From positions 41,485,041 through 41,549,040 of the forward strand of contig NC_079504.1 of assembly GCF_030052815.1 (NCBI RefSeq): DNA of 64,000 bases, read 5' to 3'. Position numbers and translations under genes: made by a program. Below, in pieces: positions 22,301-33,926 of the stretch; within the stretch, counting starts at the first letter, position 1; each line of letters starts with the position of its first letter. This stretch comes from Hevea brasiliensis. Taxonomy: Eukaryota > Streptophyta > Magnoliopsida > Malpighiales > Euphorbiaceae. Below the pieces are notes generated by a model. That model was given only the letters and a program-made list of their open reading frames with translations. It searched no databases and was not told the origin of the DNA.

Positions 22301-23448
22301 TTATATTTAAACACTTTAAATATTTACTTAAATACTTTCACTGATGAATTTAATTTCAAGTCATGCTAGAGACTTTGCAATCTAATTTCAAATTAAAAAA
22401 ATATATATATTAATTTAATTAATTAATTAAACCATTTAATTAATTAAGCAAATTAATTATGCTTTGATCATGTTATTCTTATTGTGTATGACTTTCTAAG
22501 TTCATTACTAATTGACAATGAGAATAATATTAACTCTTTAATATTATTAAAATTATTCCATACTTAGAGTGAAATTCCCTTATTTCTCTTAGTTCTGATA
22601 AATCATGGTTAACACTTGGCATATTGTATCATGACTACCCAACTAGTGAGGAATTAATTTATACTTAACTCATAAACCTTGATCATACATGCCAGGTTTA
22701 TGTCAAACCCTAATTTCTTAGGATCATATGTCCTCATCTTAATTCTAATTCTTGATTAATAAGACTTTTCAATCAGAATACTTTTCTTAATAAGTCTATC
22801 TATCTTGGCCAGAAATTTATTTATTAAGAACAATTAAAATAGACATAGAATTTTATCCCTATTTACTTAGGGCAATAGATTCCTTTTTGACTGTATAACT
22901 AGTCGGAGCTAACTCACATCTGTATACTCATACCTAGTACAAGTATGTAAACGGTATCAAACTCAAACTACTTATATACAAGATAATCGTGTTATCTCAA
23001 GTCAAGAGATTATATGCACTATTATGATCTAGATGATCATGTATTAACAAAAGTAAACTCCATGTACATATCATCTTAATGTCATTGGTTCAACTTATTT
23101 ATCTTATAAGTGCCCACCATGTTTGTTATATGGCATGAGACTCACCATTCCATCTTATTAATATCTCATACTAATCCATAGAAACAAACATAGGTGACAG
23201 TCTATATGGATAAATCATACCTAATGAGGTTTCCTTAACTATGAACCAAAATTTATAACAATTATACTAGATTGTGTTTTCCTCATATTCTTAACACCTT
23301 AAGAATGGAACATCTAACAAGCTATTAAAGGATATTTTCAATTAAATTTAAATATTTTAAATTGAAAGAAAAGATGTATGTCATTAAAGAAGAATTAATA
23401 TTTCCAAGATACAGATTACTAGTTATGCTCTAGGGCATACTACTAACA
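19357..23448 (-). mobile_element. copia E 3' LTR, split by solo LTR J
   Basis: 19357-19629 plus 21744-23448 together make about 1.98 kb. They align in order with copia I's LTR (for example the 'cttgtccacaccaagaacacc' region matches around 21750, and 'tatgctctagggcatac' lies at the end). Similarity is patchy, so this LTR is older or from a sister family. The left end (tgaaagaaaaa) is placed by alignment and is approximate. Confidence 0.75.
19630..21738 (+). mobile_element. solo copia LTR J, opposite orientation
   Basis: This 2109-bp segment is the reverse complement of the copia I/E LTR family. It starts TGTGAGTAGTATGCCC and ends ...atgcttccgctccttca. It is flanked by the 5-bp repeat tcctc (19625-19629 and 21739-21743). 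No internal sequence is present, so it is a solo LTR. A TATA box (attataaaagg, near 21160) precedes the transcript region. It sits antiparallel inside the LTR of its own relative E. Confidence 0.92.
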
Positions 23449-23622
23449 ATTTTCCACTTGTAATAGAGTTAATCATTACAAAATTAAGAACCATCTTCTC
23501 AAGATGTCAATCTAACTGTTTTTGTATCATGGCTTTGGTAAGTGGATTAGTTGGATTCTCAACTAAAGTTATTTTCTACATAGCTATATCGTCTTTCTCA
23601 ACTATCTCTTTGATAATATGAT
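23449..23622 (-). pseudogene. copia E: 3' end of RNase H and polypurine tract
   Basis: Next to the LTR the minus strand has ACAAGTGGAAAAT, a purine-rich tract expected upstream of a 3' LTR. Further upstream it reads HLEKMVLN, NPLTKAM and IVEKDDIAM, matching the copia tail ...DPLTKPLSQ...HLDKMGL. The frame stops abruptly at 23622, where gypsy solo LTR C begins. The missing upstream part resumes at 45457. Confidence 0.8.
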
Positions 23623-24170
23623 TGTGACACCCCTTACCCATCTACAGTGTAGCTGAGCAAGGCATGTCACACTCTGTGCCGAAGCGCCTTAACTTATCTT
23701 ATTTCATTTCTAAGTAATTACATTTTATTTTATTATTTATGGTCAATTTATTGATTGGAGAAACTGACGAAGTTTTTCCTAATTTATTCATAATTTTGAT
23801 GATTTCCACCTGTTAAGAATCTCAACAATAATTTCAAATATGTATAACTTTTCTCAATTCCAATTCTTATTTCAATATTTCAAACTCAAATATTCATTTA
23901 TACATTTCATACATAATCAAAATGGTACTCATTCAGAAATGAAATACTAAACTCCATTAATTTACATAATTATAAATAGTTACATAAGTCCATAATTTAC
24001 ATAATAAGATAAATATCTAACACAAAATACAAAATATTAAATCTTTGATGAAGCCTAGTGGTCCTACCCAAAATGCACTATAGTGGAGGTGACACCAGAC
24101 TCAATGCAGAATCTGAACTCTCACCCAGTCTGAGGTCTGCTAAGCTCTCTATCTGTGTCTCTAGTACCTA

Positions 24171-24209
24171 CGCGTGGCAAAAAGTGACGCGCTAAGCAAT
24201 ACAGCTTAG
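24171..24209 (-). other. double stem-loop in LTR C
   Basis: Stem CGCGT/ACGCG (24171-24175 with 24187-24191) is followed by CTAAGC/GCTTAG (24192-24197 with 24204-24209). It is the reverse-strand counterpart of the structure in LTR D. Confidence 0.7.
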
Positions 24210-27200
24210 TGGTGCTAATATAAAATAGAAATAAACTAAAATAATTAAATATGCATAAATCATGATATTATTTTATGCAGACTAAATTTTTTGATAATTA
24301 TTCATAATATTATCCATTTAATATATTTTATGTCATTATTTGGTTATAAATTATTAAGACTTGTTTTGGCTGCCCAAGTAACCTTATACCAATTGACTGG
24401 ACTGGATAAACGGGTAAACTAGCACTGGATACTAAGTACCTCGAACCATCACACCATCGGTCACAAAGTGTCTACTAGGTGTGTAACAGAATGGCTAATA
24501 AGCCATAATAACCATAGGACATAAGGCCAAGTATATCAAGTGTATCAAAATGACTCAAAGCCATAATATCACAAAATGGCACTATATGCCATAAATCACG
24601 AAATGGCATGAAACCATATGCAGTACTGCTATCAAAACCCTATTGGCATGCCAACTTATCCAAACCAATCATACTAGGCATACTAGGGCATATTACAAAG
24701 TTAATCATTTAATTCTTTGCATTGGATGTGTAATGGTTACTATTTATCTTACTATTCATACAAAAATGTTAACTTTTTCATAGTTAATTGGTATGCTAGT
24801 TCTATTTACACCCAAATACCACATTTTGAATTTTACATTTGTTGGCATTGGTTGCCAAACTCAATTCAAGGCTCATTGGAAGAAATTTCAAAAATTCAGA
24901 TTTAGTCACTTAGGTTTACTATTTTATTGGACCAATCTACAGTGGGAATTAGGCCAAACTTTCTTCATAAAAGTTGTTCCTTTATGTGTCTACTTTAATT
25001 CTCTTTTTGAATTACCTTATTTGGAGTTTTGTAGCTCAAGTTATGGCATTTTTACCATAACTAGCCGGATTGGTCTATTCCCAGATTTTCTGGGCAGATT
25101 TGGCTCTGGCAGTTTTGGTGTCCTAAATTTGGCTAGCAATTCGAATAGGTTATGGTCAGAATTTAGGCTTTTGTTCTTCATGAAAGTTATTCTAATAGTT
25201 TTCCATGGGTTCAAAAATCAGGTCATTTGGACCTCTCTACTCAAAGTTATGGCCATATAAACAAACACTGTTCATTTAGTCATTTTCCAGGTCCAAAATT
25301 GGGATACCCAGATTTAGGCAAATTTTAGGTCACCTTAAGTTAATTTTCTAAGCAGAGTCTCTTCATAAAAAATGTGGCATTAGGTTCCTAATTTCACCTT
25401 CAATTGGCCTTATAATAATTGAAGCTATACAAGTCAATTTATGGATGCCCAAACCCACTGGACTCAAGTCTAGAATTTCTGGCACAAAAGCGCAGCAGCC
25501 CAATTCATATTCCAATGCCAAAACAAACTTCATTTTATGGTCAAACAGCCAAATGGTCACTAATTGACCATTAGAACCTCAATTCACCATCAAATTGGCA
25601 AAACCTTAATTTTTCTCAAAACCCTAATTTCCAATATTTCAATCTTTCACCACACATGGAAATTAAGGCCTTAATTCATATATACTCAACTAACTCATCA
25701 TAATTCAACCTTAATTTAAATGAAACCATCCTAAGCCTAACCTAACCATGGCTACCGAAATTCTTAGGTATACATACATGTGGATTTCATTTCATTTTCT
25801 TGCAATTTTCTAACTCAAACTAAGTTCCTAAACAAGAATAAAGAGAGAGAGAGGAAGAATTGGCACTAACCTTTAGGTGAGCAAATCTCTAGCTTGCAAA
25901 CCTCTCTTTTTCTACTTCTTTTTGCTGCCTCAAGCTTGTTCAAGGTGCAAGGATTAATTTTTGTGAAGGAAGCATGTAACGCCCTCACTTTAGGTAGTTC
26001 CGTACATTTTATTGTTCTGATAACCAATGACTGTCTAGAGAGCTAGAATGTTTGGAACTATAATTAAACTAGAGTGAGGAGTCATAAATAATTCAATAAG
26101 TGTAAGAAAAATTTAGGAAAAATTTTAGAAATGAAATACAACAAAGTTAAATGAGCCGGTGTCCCGGTGATGGGTGACCCTAACGGGAAGTTGTTTTCTT
26201 TACAGCTAGTAGCCCTAAACCCGAGGGAAACCCAGTGACATAATTTCTGGGACGTCAGAGAAGAGTTACAACGCCCTAGGTAGCATTAGAATGTCAAGAA
26301 AATGTTAGGAGAATTTTTAAGATCGGTACAGACAATTTTAGTTCAACAAGCGAAACAAAAGGCATTTTAGTCATTTCACCTTCAGAGATGACTTTTGACC
26401 AACTTGTCCAGTCAAGTAAGTGAGATTTATGACATAAAATATGAATAAATATTGCTAAAAAATTAATTAAAAATGAGTAAAAAAAAGAAAAGAAAAGAAA
26501 ATCCAATAAAAAAATTAAAACCTAAATTATGACATAATAATGATGTAATTAAAAAATTTCCACCAATAAAAATTAAACAAGAAATTATAAAAGGGACAAA
26601 ATAAGAGATAATTGAGTTAAAAATTAGAAAAGCCATCTTCCACTTTCTTCTTCTTCATGGCCGAACTCCATGGGAGTTATGCTTCCAACATTTTCCTTGC
26701 AATTTAGCTTCAATTTCTCATGCTTTTCACCCCAAAAGCCCTAGCCACCTTCACTAAAAATTACACCCACACCAAGGAAGAGTGATTGGTTGCCAAGAAA
26801 GTGAAGGAAAATCTAAGTTGGGCTAAGAGAAAATTCTGCCACTAAGGTTAGTGCTACCTTATTCCCTTTCTCTTCTTTAAACTTGAACTTGAGTAGGAAA
26901 ATGGAAAGAAATTCAAGAGAAATTGAGAAATTATTCATGTTTAATTCAAGAGAAATTTTGGCTAGCTTATGAGTTAAGGGAGTTGATGAATTTGAATTGT
27001 GATTATTGGAGTTGTTTAGTGTGTTTATATGATTAGAATGTTAGTTTTGCATGGGTTGTATGAAATGGACATTTAAAAATTAGGGTTTGAGGCATGAAGT
27101 TACGATTTTGTTCATGTGTTGTGGAATTAGAGTCCTAATGGTCAATTAGTGACCATTTGCCTATATTTAATGAGAAATTGAAGTGATTTATGTCAATGGA

Positions 27201-29239
27201 ATTGAGGTTAGGTATGCTACCTTAGGTGACCTACAGGGCTGGATGTGCGTCCAACAGATTTGGGCAGCTATAACTTGATTGGTGTAGGTTCAATTGGTGC
27301 AAGGCTAATTGAATATAAAACTAGACACATATTGACACAACTTTGATGAAGAAACCTTACCAAGAAAATATACTTAGAATGACCTAAAAAATGGCCAAAT
27401 CTGGGTAACTAATTCTGGACCTGGTAAAAGTGACCAAATGAATAGTATTTGTTCATTTGGCCATAACTCAGTGTAGAAATATCCAATTAACCTGAATTAA
27501 TCAATAGAAATGTTAGACAATTTATAACAACTTTCATGAAGAACATAACTCCAAATTTTGACCAGAACTTAATGAAATTGTCTATCAAAATCAAGGCATC
27601 AAAACTGCCAGAATTGGTTTCTGCCCAGAAATTCTGGGTAGATACCAATCTAACCAACCTTATTGAAATTTGCATAACTTGAGCTAGAAAACTCCAAATA
27701 GAGTGATTCAAAAAGGGAATTAAAGAAGACACAATAAGGAACAACTTTGATGAAGAAAAGTTTACCAAATTCTCACTAAAGCTTAGACCAATAGAATAGT
27801 AAACATAGGACACAAAAACTAAATTTTTGAAAATACTTTTAGGAGGCTTTGAATTGCAATTGGCAATCAATGCCAACAAAAATAAAATGCAAAATGTGGT
27901 ATCTTAGTGAACTTAGGCTTAACAAATCTATTATGAATTAAAAAGTCAACCTTTGAAGGGAAATGGTCAAGTGAATAGTAACCCCAATGATATAGGAAAT
28001 GGTATACTAAATTAGAAAAACTATTAGGATGGTTAATATAAATAATGAGATTAATGAATTTAAATTCTTGAAGTTGAGTGACTTTAGGATTTAAGGAAAT
28101 TTTAGTTAAATTTTTAAATCCATGAAATATTCATGGATTACTTGAAATATGAATGATAATTTATATACATAGTGTAATTAATAAATGAAAATATGAATGA
28201 GACTTTAGTTCTCATTATTGGAGAAAGGATAAGGAAAAATGCTTGAGTACAATTACACATGAAAATAATTGTTATAAGGTGTGATCAATATGAATGACAT
28301 AATGAATGAATAAAATGATGAATGCATAATTTAGGTAGAATTGTATTTTAGACATTTACACTTCTGCTAATAATAAAAATTAAAATGTTATAAATTATAA
28401 TTGGAATATATAATGAAATAATGATACTTATGAATCCTTAAAGGTACTAATGTGCCCGTGTATTACCTAGACATGTGTGTCAGATTGAATAGACTGGCAT
28501 GCCAATAGGGCATTGTTTTAGCAGTACTGCGTAAAGCTTTACGCCTGCATTCATGGCTTTATGCCCACACTCATGGCTTTTATACCAGATTACATGTTAT
28601 CATGGCTTTTAGCCATACTGATATGTTATCATGGCTTTTTAGCCATATTGACTGCATACGTGGCTGACGTACTAAGCTTACATGTCCCATGGTATGACGG
28701 CCCGAGACACTGCGGTGTCTAGTGCCAACGACCCGCTTATCTAGTTTAGCCAGCCTGTCATAGGTTACTTGGGCAGTGAAATTTATTAAGAATAATGTGA
28801 ATTAAATGAATGAATAAAAAAGAAACTAGAATTAGTTTTAAAATTTTATTTGCTATGCAATGATTCAAAATACCTAGAAATAAATTAGTAAAATGATAAG
28901 AAGATTTACAAAAGAAGTAGAACATAAATAAATATTACAAATGCGTCTCTCATAATAAATTAAGACTAAATTTAATATTATTAAATAATTGAATGTTGTA
29001 TATATTATTACTGTAAAGTTTATACATTAAACATTTTCAAAGAAGGACAAATTAGGATAACCAAAAATTAATATTAGTAATCTCACACGAAACTAAATTA
29101 ATTCTTGAGCATCAAAATATTGCTTCATTTTATTTTTATTGTATATTATTTTCTTTGTTATATTATCACACCACTAAATAGTAATGTTTAGTGCAATAAA
29201 TTGTTTCCTTTGCGCAAGTACTGAAGGTAAAACCCAGTG

Positions 29240-32200
29240 TGTAACACCCCTATTTGCATAGCTTGGTATATTTCACTATTCCGGTGACCGGTGTCGGTCC
29301 GGATAATTAAGGGGATTAGAACCACACATAAGACAACTAGATAAGCCTTGAACAAAAAAAATTAGTAATTGTCAATTGGTTAAGTATAAACAAGAAAAAC
29401 AGAACATAAGAAGTTAAATGAGCCGAGACTCACAGCGATGGGTAACCTTTTCGGGAAGGACTGCGAAGTTGATTTAAACTCAAATTTCGAACGGTAAAAT
29501 GTGACGCTGCGGTCCTTAGGACTATTGCGAACACAGTGGAAAAGAGAAAATAACGAAAAAGAACTGTTAACCCAGTCAAATAATTAGGTTAGGGATCATG
29601 AAGAAATATTGAATTATTTATAAACCGGGTCGAACTAGCGAGGGGCAATTTGGTCAATTGACCCCCAGAGTTGACTCCTGACCTAACTGTCAAATAGAAT
29701 CGGAGAAAAGAAAATTTCAAAATTGGGAATTAAATTAAAGAACTAATGGAAAAATAAATAGAAAAAAAAAAGAAAAAGGAAAAGTTGAAATTGGTGACAT
29801 CATGCATGACATCATGCATGATGCAATAAACACTAATTAAAAAAAATAAATTTGGATAATTTGTGGTCTTCCATAAAGGAGAAATTAATAAAAGCAAAAA
29901 AAAGAAAACAAAAAAAAAAGAGGTCTTCATCTTCATTGTCGTCCCTCTCTCTCTCAACTCTTCCTCTCCACAAAACTCCTTTAAAGCTTGCTTCAAGCTT
30001 TTAAACCTTTACTAAACCCTAATTTCTCACATAACCACTTCATAAAACCTTGTGTTTGGGCTTTGAGAAGAAGATTGAAGAAGCAAAGAAAAAAAAAAAA
30101 GAAGAGAATTGAAGAATTGGACATCAAAGATTAAGGTTAGTCATTTAAACTTGGAATTTGTAACCTAGCGTTTATGTTTAGTCTAATTAACTTAGAAATA
30201 TGTTTAAAATGAAATAAAAACAACTATGGAGGACTAATCATGGATTTCGGTCAGCTAGGATTTCCTATGGTAATTCATGAATTTGATTGGATTAAAAGTA
30301 TAGGCAAGCTTGTATGAATGTGGAGGTGATGTTGATATGCTTAGATTTGGTTATATGTAACAACTAGTATAGTTAGGGTTTTGGCACCTAGGGTTTGAAA
30401 GAAAAAAGTGTCAAAATTTGTTAAATGATGTGTTTGACTTTGTTGGAGATGAAAAATGGTCATTTGTGACCACCAATTGATGCATGTTGGAAGTGTTGGA
30501 ATTAGGTTTAAATTTGGATTGGATGTGGGCAGTATGCAGGCAGCATGACCAAGGTCCCTTTTAGGGACCAAAACTAAAAATTTACAAGCCCAATTGGTGT
30601 GAGGCCAATTGGGAATGAAATTAGACACAAAATGACACATTTTTCATTTAGGAATCATGCCCAAAAAGTGACCAAAACCTAGTGAACAAATTGACCAAAT
30701 CTGGACTTAGGCAATCTGACCTGTACAAAAATGACCAAATGAATAGTGTTTGTTCATTTGGCCATAACTTGGGCTAGCCAGGTCTAAATGACCTGAACTT
30801 TTACAGTGGAAAGCTGAGATTTAGACCTAAAACTTTCATGCAGAACACAAACCCAAATTATGCCCTTAACCAAGTCATTTAGCCACCCAAATTTGGTGAC
30901 CGAAAACTGCCAGAACCAGTTTTGGTGCCCAGAAATCTGGGTAAGTCCAATCCGGCAGCCATGATTCAAATGGCTATAACTTGAGCTACAAAACTGCAAA
31001 TGGAGTGATTCAAAAAGGAGAATAAATTTAAGACAATAAGGAACAAATTCTATGAAGGAAACTTAGCCAAATTCTATTAGCAACATAACCAATGGAATAG
31101 TACAAAATAGGACACTAAAACTAAAAGTTTAAAATTTTGCCTAAAAGACCTAAGTTTTGAGAAAACAAACAAAACCAACAACATTGGTGACCAAAATGTG
31201 GTATGTGAGTATAGTTGGAGTTCCCATACCTTTTAAGTATAAGAAAGTCAATATTTTGACTTGAATAGACCATGAATAGTAACCTCAATATGAAAATTTG
31301 CAAGAATGTAAGTTTAAACATATTAGAATCAGTTATTGAAATTGTTATGAAGTAAAGATACTGAGACACTATAAATTTTGTGTTTTAGTTGAAAAAGACT
31401 CGAAAGATCTGAGAGACTGAGTCAAGGCCTAGAGGCGACTCACGTCAGGTTTATGCACAATAAACCTTATTTGAGCATTTTGTCATTGAAAAATTGATTT
31501 AGTATGGTTTATGAAAATTTGGTGTTACTCATGAATTGTGTTGCCACTTTGTGAATGAAACTATGAGTTTGGAAATTTATCGAATTTCTCATGAATTATT
31601 TGAATAAAATGTTTGAAATTAATTTTTGATTCACACTTAGCATGATAGTGCCTTATGATTCCTCCTCCATTTATGGGGTGAGATCGATTATTTTTCCTCC
31701 CTCTCTGGTTTACCAGTTGAGGTTGTAGATCGGATGAGTACTCATTAGCTAGCTAGCCACCTCTCTCATTCATTTCGATTAGTGGGGTTGTATATTGCTT
31801 TCTCGTGGTGTACAACACGGCATTGATCGGAAATTTTGTGTCATAGCTTAAGTTGTGTATGAATTGGCAACACTATGTTTATTACATTGTTTGACCAAAA
31901 TTGTGCTATAATGAGTTTTGATAATTTGTGAAATGTAATTGTGAAATATTTAAAGTGTGATTTATCAATGAATATTTTATGTACTGCATTTCAAATCTTT
32001 ATTGTGCACCACTGAGCATTTTTATACTCAGCGATAGCTTATTTTGCTATCGCAGATAGGAGCAAGGAAAAAGCAGCAGAGTGAGCTGCTGAACTGGAAT
32101 AGCCTTCGCTGATTTTGTACGGATATTATTTTATATCTAATATAATTTAGTTTGATGTAAATAAATATTATTCATATGTATTAAAGTAAAGTTGAGCATT

Positions 32201-32676
32201 TGTATTTATAAATTGTAATAATATTATTTTTGGATTTTATATTTGTAAGTTAAACTTGTGAATGTAAATTAGCTTTATTGAATGCAATGTTGATGGAATT
32301 ATTTTGAAATGGTTTGATTTGAGAATTTTGAATTGAATTGAGATTATTTGAAGGTTTGGAGTTGTGGAAATTTATTGCAAGTGTTTTTTTTTTTTAGGTG
32401 TTTGAAGAACTATTTTCTCAAAATACAGACGGCATTCTGCCGAAATTTTTCTAAAATTTGCGAAAAAATAAAAATGAACAAAAATTTATACTAGTTTTAA
32501 AGCTTCGAATAAATGATTTGAATTCCTACCAAAATGCTCGCCACTTCCAAAATGTAAGAAAATGGTTTCAAAATCCCTTGTAAGATGCTTACTGAGTTAT
32601 CGATAGGTGGAGTTCGGTAATTCATTAGGTATTCTACGGGATCATGTTATGCCTTACAGAGGGGTAAGGTGTGACA
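29240..32676 (+). repeat. element A 5' LTR
   Basis: The LTR is 3437 bp and non-coding. Landmarks in order are a ct-rich block and AATTTC-type leader (29930-30130), modular repeats centred on '(g)gccataactt' (30769) and 'ggctataacttgagctac' (30974), 'tcattagctagctagcc' (31743-31759), a near-palindrome 'cgtggtgtacaacacg' (31805-31820), and a double stem-loop (32012-32053). Confidence 0.92.
32012..32053 (+). other. double stem-loop in element A 5' LTR
   Basis: CTGAG/CTCAG (32012-32016 with 32027-32031) is followed by GCGATAGC/GCTATCGC (32031-32038 with 32046-32053), a perfect 8-bp stem with a 7-nt loop. Confidence 0.75.
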
Positions 32677-32684
32677 TGTTCTAG

Positions 32685-32696
32685 TGATATCAGAGC
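32685..32696 (+). other. element A primer binding site (initiator Met)
   Basis: TGATATCAGAGC lies 8 bp after the LTR end. It differs by one base from TGGTATCAGAGC, the complement of the initiator tRNA-Met 3' end, which is used by most plant chromoviruses. Confidence 0.85.
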
Positions 32697-32865
32697 ATGG
32701 TTTTTCAATAAATTTTGACTATGTGTATGAATATTTCTTTGAGAAGTACAACTGCTCGAGTGTTTTTAATTAATACATATGACATATTTACATCATGAGT
32801 ATGCTCTAACGGAGGTCAACCTCCTTGTGTTTGATCTCAGGAAGTAGACATTTTTGGGAAACGGA

Positions 32866-33926
32866 ATGGAAGAAGGAGATCATTTCGTGGAACAATCTGT
32901 TGAGGCTGAGGTTCAAGGGGAAGCCCCAACACTCCATAACGTGAGTGGGTCAACCACTCCAGCTCCTACTCCAGCACCGCAATTTACTGCTCAATTTGCA
33001 CAGCAGATGGCTGCATTTTTCCAACAAATTGCGAGAAATGTGCTACCTCAAGCTCAGATGCAAGCACCTATAGCACAACCACAGCCCTCGGCTCGGCAAT
33101 ATGAAAAATTAATGAAATTTGGGGACACCGAGTTTAAGGGTACTGTGGATCCACTGAAGGCTAAACAGTGGTTAGAAAGAATGGAAAGGGTATTCAAAAA
33201 CTTACAGTGTGTTGAAGAATTAAAATTTGAATACTCAGTATCTCTTCTGCAAGGGGATACATATGAATAGTGGAAGACCATCCCCCACAGCCTGGTTGAG
33301 CCACCTGTGCTGACATAGACAGATTCCTGAGGGAATTCAGGCAGAAATGGGTTCCTGATGCGTATGTAAATATGAAATTACAAGAATTCTTGAGTCTGAA
33401 GCAAGGGGACAGAATAATAGAAGAGTATGAGCGGGACTTTTCAAGGCTAAGCTACTATAGTGGAAGCTTAGTCTCCACTCCCAGAGACAGATGTAAGAGG
33501 TTTGAGGCTGGGTTGAGGCCTAGCTTAAGAATGCAAGTTGTGGGATTCAGACACCAAAATTTTTCTGAGCTGATTTCACAAGCCCTAGAACTGAAAAGGA
33601 TAGAATCAGAAGGGGCAGTGAAAAAAAGTACACAAGAGAAAGAGAAAACTAAAAAGGTTACTGGCCAAGCTACTGAGAGTGGCTCTGGGAAAAGAAAACA
33701 GTTTGGAGGATCTAGCTCTCGCAGATCTAGCAGAGGTAAATTCTCTAGCCAAAGACCACCCCGGTCTGGTCTGCAGACCCAACAAGCACCCCGAGGAGCT
33801 CTATCAGTACGGCAGTTTGAAACTTGTGGTAGAACACGCAGTGGGGTTTATTTCAAGGCCACAGGTGCATGTTTTAACTATGGAGGGAGCGGACATTTTG
33901 CCAAGGATTGTACTAGTCCACGCTGA
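32866..33926 (+). pseudogene. gag: element A gag, nonsense and frameshift mutated
   Basis: I place the start at the ATG at 32866 (MEEGDHFVEQS), which aligns with the F start at 49363; an upstream in-frame TTG is not a start. A proline/glutamine-rich N-terminal part is followed by the retrotransposon gag core (KFGDTEFKGTVDPLKAKQWL, ERMERVFKNL, REFRQKWVPDAY, QEFLSLKQGDR, YERDFSRLSYY, RCKRFEAGLRPSLRMQV), a basic linker and a zinc knuckle at 33870-33911, CFNYGGSGHFAKDC. In the knuckle the second Cys of CX2CX4HX4C is Tyr. Lesions are a TAG at 33268 (Trp in F), a 1-nt deletion near 33317 and a TGA at 33924. It would package the RNA if functional; it is not. Confidence 0.88.

Noticed and set aside
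24793..25260. 155-aa plus-strand ORF with hydrophobic stretches
   Set aside because: Lies wholly inside LTR C, in the modular repeat zone; the same sequence in B, D and G is not open and no domain is recognisable.
27487..27879. 130-aa minus-strand ORF
   Set aside because: Inside solo LTR B, equivalent to the ORF in C read from the other side; a product of low stop density in the AT-rich module, not a gene.
29930..30130. possible small host gene with CT-rich leader and 'gaagaag' purine stretch in the A LTR
   Set aside because: The same block recurs in the 3' LTR (38240-38430), so it is part of the LTR.
32685..32696. partial tRNA gene
   Set aside because: Only the 12-nt complement of a tRNA 3' end is present, next to an LTR; it is a primer binding site.
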